Part shown: piece by piece, positions 59,658-64,000 of the stretch
How the letters are laid out: each line of letters begins with the position of its first letter
Numbering within the stretch: position 1 is the stretch's first letter
Assembly: GCF_026262505.1 (NCBI RefSeq)
Contig: NC_067207.1
Span: 29,170,082 to 29,234,081, forward strand
DNA: 64,000 nucleotides
Source of the DNA: Trichomonas vaginalis G3
Taxonomy: Eukaryota > Parabasalia > Trichomonadida > Trichomonadidae
Direction: 5' to 3'
Program-made: the position numbers and the translations under genes
The notes under the pieces: model-generated
What the model saw: only the letters and a program-made list of their open reading frames with translations
Told to the model about the DNA's origin: nothing
Databases searched by the model: none

Positions 59658-62045
59658 ATGGATGAATTATTAGTACATTTATCCTGGATTAATCATATGG
59701 CAAAGCGAGTATTGAGTCAATCTGATACAGCATCAGAAAAACTTCTTTTATGCTTGGAATTTGCTTCAAATAAACAAAAATTTCAAGATATTTCTCTGAA
59801 ATCAGATATTGAAACCATACAAGATGTTTTATTAGGAATACAATATTTAATTATCGCTTCCATTTTTCATGATGTTACGGTTTCAAATCAAAATGCTAAC
59901 GACAATTATTCTTCTGTCCTAAATATTTTAGATTCAATTGGATATAAGCCACAGCAACCATGTACTGTTTCTGGTCTTGTATCAGGAAATGCAGAAGACC
60001 ACTTAAATTTATGTTTGATCATCGAATTTGTCGTTTTTGACAAAACTTTAACCAAAGATCAATTGATAAGTGACATAAGAAGACTTCCAAGATCATTTTA
60101 CGTTTTGGAAAAACAAGTAAATTTCATAGAAGAAGCAATTAACATTTGGGTTTCAAAATTTCCCTGTATTCATACAATTCCTGATATTACTGATGCACAA
60201 CATGATATTGCAAAAGGATATTATGTTGCAGGAATCCTATCAAGAGTTTTTCCCGCACAAGTTCCAAAATCTTCTATAGTAATCAATAGTAACATGACAG
60301 ATGAACAAATTAAGAGTAATTGGGACCTTTGCAAACCTGTTTTGAATGATTTGGGCGTTTTTACACCATCGAAATTTCCAATTCCAGAAAAACTCTTCAT
60401 GTGCTTCATTTCGGATCTCTTTTATGCAACTAGGGTAGGCGCTAAAAAGTTCGTTAAGGTAGAACCTCCGCCACCTCCTGTAGCTGTTGTAAAACCGATC
60501 GTAACTCCAATAAGCGTTCTTCCTGCGCGGCCATTGATCATTACATCAGTAATAAACAAACAGCCTCGTCCTAAAACTTCAACTTCCTCTTCAAGAGGAA
60601 ACAACCAAAATAAGAAATTATCGAAACAACCAAATGACACAGAAAAAACAAAGAACGCTATGTCAACACCTATTGTTGCCTCTTCTAATAACGATGTCGA
60701 AATCGAATTAGTTTCCATAGCATTAGAGAATTTTACAGGTCATAACGATCCAGAAAATTCACAGTTTGCAAAAGTCATTGTTAAGTTTGCAAACAGCCAT
60801 AAAATAAACAACAAAGAGTTCCTAGCAAAATTTTCTGGGAAAGAAGAATTTGCTCAGAAATTTTTTGAATGGTGCAGGAAAAAACCAGAAGGAATCCCTC
60901 CTTCTGTCATGAAAGTAGTGAAAAAGAAGCCGTGGATCGCTAAAGAAAAGCAATCGAACGAATCTCATGAAAAACATCATCATAAACACGAAAGTTCATC
61001 GAAAAATGATAAAAAGGATGAAAAACAAGATCAGAACAAGCAGGAAAAGAAGGAAAACGTGAAAAATAAAAATAATGAGAATCAAAACTCAAAATCTGCT
61101 TCTGAAACATCTACAAATGATAAGAAAAGTGAAAATACAGATCAGAGTAAGCAAGAAAAGAAAGAAACTGAGAAAAATAAAAATCATGAAAATCATAATT
61201 CGAAAAATTCCACTCATACTTCATCAAATGAGAAGAAAAATAGTTCCAAACATAATGAAGATGATAAAAACCATGAAGATCCGAAATCAGATAAAAATAA
61301 AGTCAAAGATCAGAATTCAAAGGATGAAAATAAGGAATTAAAAAATTCTGATAAAAAAGAAATTGATCAATCACAAAATCAGCCTAAAAATGACAAAAAT
61401 CAAGAAAATGAAAATATTGAGAAAGAAAAACAAAATCCAGCTCAAGAACAGCCAAAAATAGTTGATAAATCTAAACTTCCACATGTTAAATGGGTTGGAG
61501 TTGATGAAATTGCAGCAAGAAGAGCAATGATAAACGCACAAAAGAAAAACAGTCTTTCTATTTATGGCGACTCCGAAGAATCACTTCCTGATGAATTTGA
61601 ATTGCGAATGGACCCTCCAAAGAAAGCAATTCCGGAAAGATTCAGATTATCTCACTCCAAAAAGGAAATTACGGAACATACTTCAACAGTTCCTAATATT
61701 AGCACAATAGCTAATGCTTTGAAGTATCACGCGCTTCCAGGACCAGCTCATGTCGATGAATACAATAATTTGATGAAAATTTTACAAGATAGATTCTCAA
61801 ATGAGAGAATTTTGATATTAATGGCATCAAGAACTATGAAATATAAGGGTATTTACATCCTAAACAATGATGTCGCAAAAAAAATTTATGGAATCGGCCA
61901 AGACAGCATTTATCAGTCGGATGTCTCTGCCTTCTATAAATTTGTTAACGGAACGAAACAGTACGAAAGAATTTTATCCAAATCTTTCACTCAGACAACA
62001 GATGGTTTTTCCATGAAAAGAGAAAAAGAGCCACAATCGTGGTAA
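59658..62045 (+). CDS. CAMSAP/patronin-like microtubule minus-end protein
   Basis: A 795-residue protein whose C-terminal about 120 residues match a CKK domain: ISTIANALKYHALPGPAH, ERILILMASRTMKYKGIYIL, KKIYGIGQDSIYQSD, YKFVNGTKQYERI and TTDGFSM. CKK domains bind microtubule minus ends. The N-terminal about 260 residues are helical and could hold a calponin-homology-like domain, as in CAMSAPs (DHLNLCLIIEFVVF). The middle (about 390-600) is a very long Lys/Glu/Asn/Asp/Gln-rich charged stretch, probably disordered, and a Pro-rich segment (PPPPPVAVV) lies near 275. A role at the non-centrosomal microtubule arrays of the trichomonad cytoskeleton is inference. Start at ATG 59658. Confidence 0.8.
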   Translation: MDELLVHLSWINHMAKRVLSQSDTASEKLLLCLEFASNKQKFQDISLKSDIETIQDVLLGIQYLIIASIFHDVTVSNQNANDNYSSVLNILDSIGYKPQQPCTVSGLVSGNAEDHLNLCLIIEFVVFDKTLTKDQLISDIRRLPRSFYVLEKQVNFIEEAINIWVSKFPCIHTIPDITDAQHDIAKGYYVAGILSRVFPAQVPKSSIVINSNMTDEQIKSNWDLCKPVLNDLGVFTPSKFPIPEKLFMCFISDLFYATRVGAKKFVKVEPPPPPVAVVKPIVTPISVLPARPLIITSVINKQPRPKTSTSSSRGNNQNKKLSKQPNDTEKTKNAMSTPIVASSNNDVEIELVSIALENFTGHNDPENSQFAKVIVKFANSHKINNKEFLAKFSGKEEFAQKFFEWCRKKPEGIPPSVMKVVKKKPWIAKEKQSNESHEKHHHKHESSSKNDKKDEKQDQNKQEKKENVKNKNNENQNSKSASETSTNDKKSENTDQSKQEKKETEKNKNHENHNSKNSTHTSSNEKKNSSKHNEDDKNHEDPKSDKNKVKDQNSKDENKELKNSDKKEIDQSQNQPKNDKNQENENIEKEKQNPAQEQPKIVDKSKLPHVKWVGVDEIAARRAMINAQKKNSLSIYGDSEESLPDEFELRMDPPKKAIPERFRLSHSKKEITEHTSTVPNISTIANALKYHALPGPAHVDEYNNLMKILQDRFSNERILILMASRTMKYKGIYILNNDVAKKIYGIGQDSIYQSDVSAFYKFVNGTKQYERILSKSFTQTTDGFSMKREKEPQSW

Positions 62046-62451
62046 TTCTATAATTTTGTTTGTATTTATAAAATATATGAATATTATCTTAATTTATCAA
62101 TTTTTCTAAAAAAATTTCATTAAATTTTAAATCTGAAATGACTTTCTTAACAAATCAGACTTATATTGATACAAATATTTGAGATGTAGATGAAAGAATG
62201 CTGTTTTGAGTTTATTTACAAAGTTATTTTCTCTAATTTTATTTGCAAAAATCGAAGTTTCTTAATTTACTTCGAACAATTATTAAAGTAAGTTGTTTAT
62301 CAACTATATCTTCTTTCTAAGAGGCATGTTCATTAGATCAAATAAAAATCTGATCATATTCAAGAATCAGAGTTACATATGATAGGAAAATATTAAAAGA
62401 TTAAAATTCTTAATGATTTATAAATACAAACAAAAATATATAAAAATATTA
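62046..62451. other. Intergenic between convergent genes, nothing recognised
   Basis: AT-rich spacer of about 400 bases between the CAMSAP-like and membrane protein genes; contains only their 3' ends. Confidence 0.4.
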
Positions 62452-64000
62452 TCATTTCATTAGTACTTTTTCCATGTTGGAGCAAGCTGTTCCTGATGCT
62501 GGCTTATCTAGTCTATTTTTAGTATAAGAATAAGGATTAAATATATGTTTTTCTTCTTCATCTTTCTGAGTGAATTTTTGTCTAAAATTGGCGACAGAAT
62601 AATGCTTGATAGCTCTATTTAACTTGTCAAACTTACTCTTCTTCTCTAAAATGAAGGCAATGTACAAAATTAACTTGAAAATAAGGCAAATAACAGGAGT
62701 AAATAAACAAACATAAGCAATGAGATCTGCGGATGATTCTATGGCCGAATATATATGTCTTATAGTTGATTCGTTCAATTCTATTTTAATTGGCAAAATG
62801 TATTCGAATCCATTGGTCACAATTGAGAATTGGACTCCGGAGTTATCAGTTTCATTCGTGTAAAGCCAAAGATAAAAGTCAAAACACATTTCTTCCCTAT
62901 TTTTTGGCAAGATTTTTGTATCTTTCATTCTATAAGTGAGAAATGACTGTTCTGTGAGTTTCATGTTGATTTGGTTTATTTGTTCGTTTCCTATGTTATC
63001 AATTATAATGCATTTTGACCATTTTTGAGAGGAAAATAGTTTATCAAGTCCATTTTTGAATTCTATTGATGTTACATGCTCTTTCTTGGTATTAGTAAAC
63101 ATCAGTGATGGAGGAACAATGTTCATTGTAAACTTATAATAGAAAGGATAGCTTACATTTGAAATTACCATAATTTCTGGGGAAACAGAGGCTTGGCCGT
63201 GTAATTCAAAGCATATATCGACTTTTGTCTGTTGGGAAGGCTGCAAAATTACTTTATCAATGCACCAAATGTTATAATATTTTGATTTCTTCGGTTTGTC
63301 GAAGATAAACATAACAGGAACATTGAAATAATTAGTAATTGAATAAGACTTGATCAATTTGTTGCCAATATGAACAATTCCAAAGTCTTTTGTGAAAGAT
63401 TCATATGAATAATAAAAAATCTGCCTTTTGAAGGTTCGTTTGATAAAGAATCCATCAGACAAAGTCAGAATCAAGTTAATATGGACCATAGGATTGCTTA
63501 AATTGCTGTTTAGCCAAATATTTGACTTTATTACCGTTGAAACTCTATCTAAAAGGTCAAAGAATGGTCGGACTTCTTCTGTATGCGTACATATAGTCTT
63601 ATTAAACTGATAAAATACCTTTTGAGTGAAGGGTTTCATAATAAATGAAAGAATTACTTGATTTTCACCAAAAATATCTGCATTTCCATATAATACTCGC
63701 ATAACTTTGCTATAATAGTATATCATTTTGAATGAACCATGCAAAGTTGAGCCAAATAAAATTTCATGTTCAGAATTAAAATCAATTTCGTAATTTCCTA
63801 GGACAATATTCCATGAAATAGGTATAACTACTTCTAAACCTTCAACACGAACAGTAATATCGCTAGTAACTAAGTCTGTTGACTCAGAATTATTCAGAAA
63901 TGTGAAAGTTATTGGAATATAAGAGGTAGATCTCATTGGAATCTCATATTTAAATTTATCACTTGCTACTTCAAGGATTGCTTCTTCAGGGCCTTCAATA
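62452..64000 (-). CDS. Large type I membrane protein, C-terminal part (TMEM131-like?), cut by window edge
   Basis: The frame stays open past the apparent ATG at 63936 to the window edge (codons IEGPEEAILEVASDKFKYEIP upstream, split: IEGPEEAILEV then ASDKFKYEIP), so only the C-terminal part is here. It consists of repeated beta-sandwich, Ig/ASH-like segments (for example GLEVVIPISW, GFEYILPIKI, NVSYPFYYKF), then one transmembrane helix near residue 408-435 from 63936 (IAYVCLFTPVICLIFKLILY) and a basic cytoplasmic tail ending SNMEKVLMK. Many small beta domains followed by one membrane helix and a short tail resemble TMEM131, but this is tentative. Confidence 0.6.
   Translation of the reverse strand, partial: IEGPEEAILEVASDKFKYEIPMRSTSYIPITFTFLNNSESTDLVTSDITVRVEGLEVVIPISWNIVLGNYEIDFNSEHEILFGSTLHGSFKMIYYYSKVMRVLYGNADIFGENQVILSFIMKPFTQKVFYQFNKTICTHTEEVRPFFDLLDRVSTVIKSNIWLNSNLSNPMVHINLILTLSDGFFIKRTFKRQIFYYSYESFTKDFGIVHIGNKLIKSYSITNYFNVPVMFIFDKPKKSKYYNIWCIDKVILQPSQQTKVDICFELHGQASVSPEIMVISNVSYPFYYKFTMNIVPPSLMFTNTKKEHVTSIEFKNGLDKLFSSQKWSKCIIIDNIGNEQINQINMKLTEQSFLTYRMKDTKILPKNREEMCFDFYLWLYTNETDNSGVQFSIVTNGFEYILPIKIELNESTIRHIYSAIESSADLIAYVCLFTPVICLIFKLILYIAFILEKKSKFDKLNRAIKHYSVANFRQKFTQKDEEEKHIFNPYSYTKNRLDKPASGTACSNMEKVLMK

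Overview
The window is AT-rich protist DNA and almost certainly comes from Trichomonas vaginalis or a very close trichomonad. The grounds are Maverick/Polinton elements, host genes whose ATG sits 10-20 bases after a TCA(+1)TTTT initiator, no spliceosomal intron that I could find, a bacterial-type 398-residue malic enzyme, a long 33-residue ankyrin-repeat gene, and protein kinases. The species name is inference from these traits, not a database match.

Layout. 1-6785: one end of a Maverick (Maverick 1), genes on the minus strand, running off the left edge. 6897-12922: host genes (ankyrin-repeat gene, a small protein, an NDR-type kinase, a mucin-like membrane protein). 13943-18259: DNA transposons: a small TA-flanked inverted-repeat element, then a 3.5 kb element with a DDE transposase that holds both a foldback insertion and a run of seven consecutive hairpins. 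18246-19724: a second kinase, whose last codons lie in the transposon's terminal repeat. 19786-21369: a 1.58 kb element with AAAGGT...ACCTTT ends and an 8-base target duplication (copies also at 57812-59393 and, truncated, 50124-51485). 22211-23053: a methyltransferase. 23110-29141: a large inverted repeat, each arm carrying a C2-like gene and a malic enzyme gene, with the two C2-like genes head to head. 29346-50123: a complete-looking but decayed Maverick (Maverick 2) with about 208-base terminal inverted repeats. 51486-55710: a second, partial version of the malic enzyme/C2 inverted repeat. 56247-64000: an E2F-like factor, a CAMSAP/patronin-like microtubule protein, and a large membrane protein that runs off the right edge.

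Maverick 2 carries family B polymerase, retroviral-type integrase, packaging ATPase, capsid genes and several small virion-like genes. It also has an inward-reading gene that starts inside each terminal repeat, and a cassette (38328-42138) with a primase-helicase and a KilA-N gene. The cassette is bounded by inverted copies of an iteron-like repeat. A fibre-like gene with a phage tail-collar-type C-terminus lies just outside it. The Maverick genes share a start context (T-tract, then TTCGTA or TATA, then AAATG) unlike the host initiator. Both Mavericks are fossils with several broken genes.

The least explained signals are the seven-hairpin array (16462-16894), the iteron-flanked primase cassette, and the repeated inverted duplication of the malic enzyme/C2 locus. 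All family assignments come from reading motifs by eye; no search was run.
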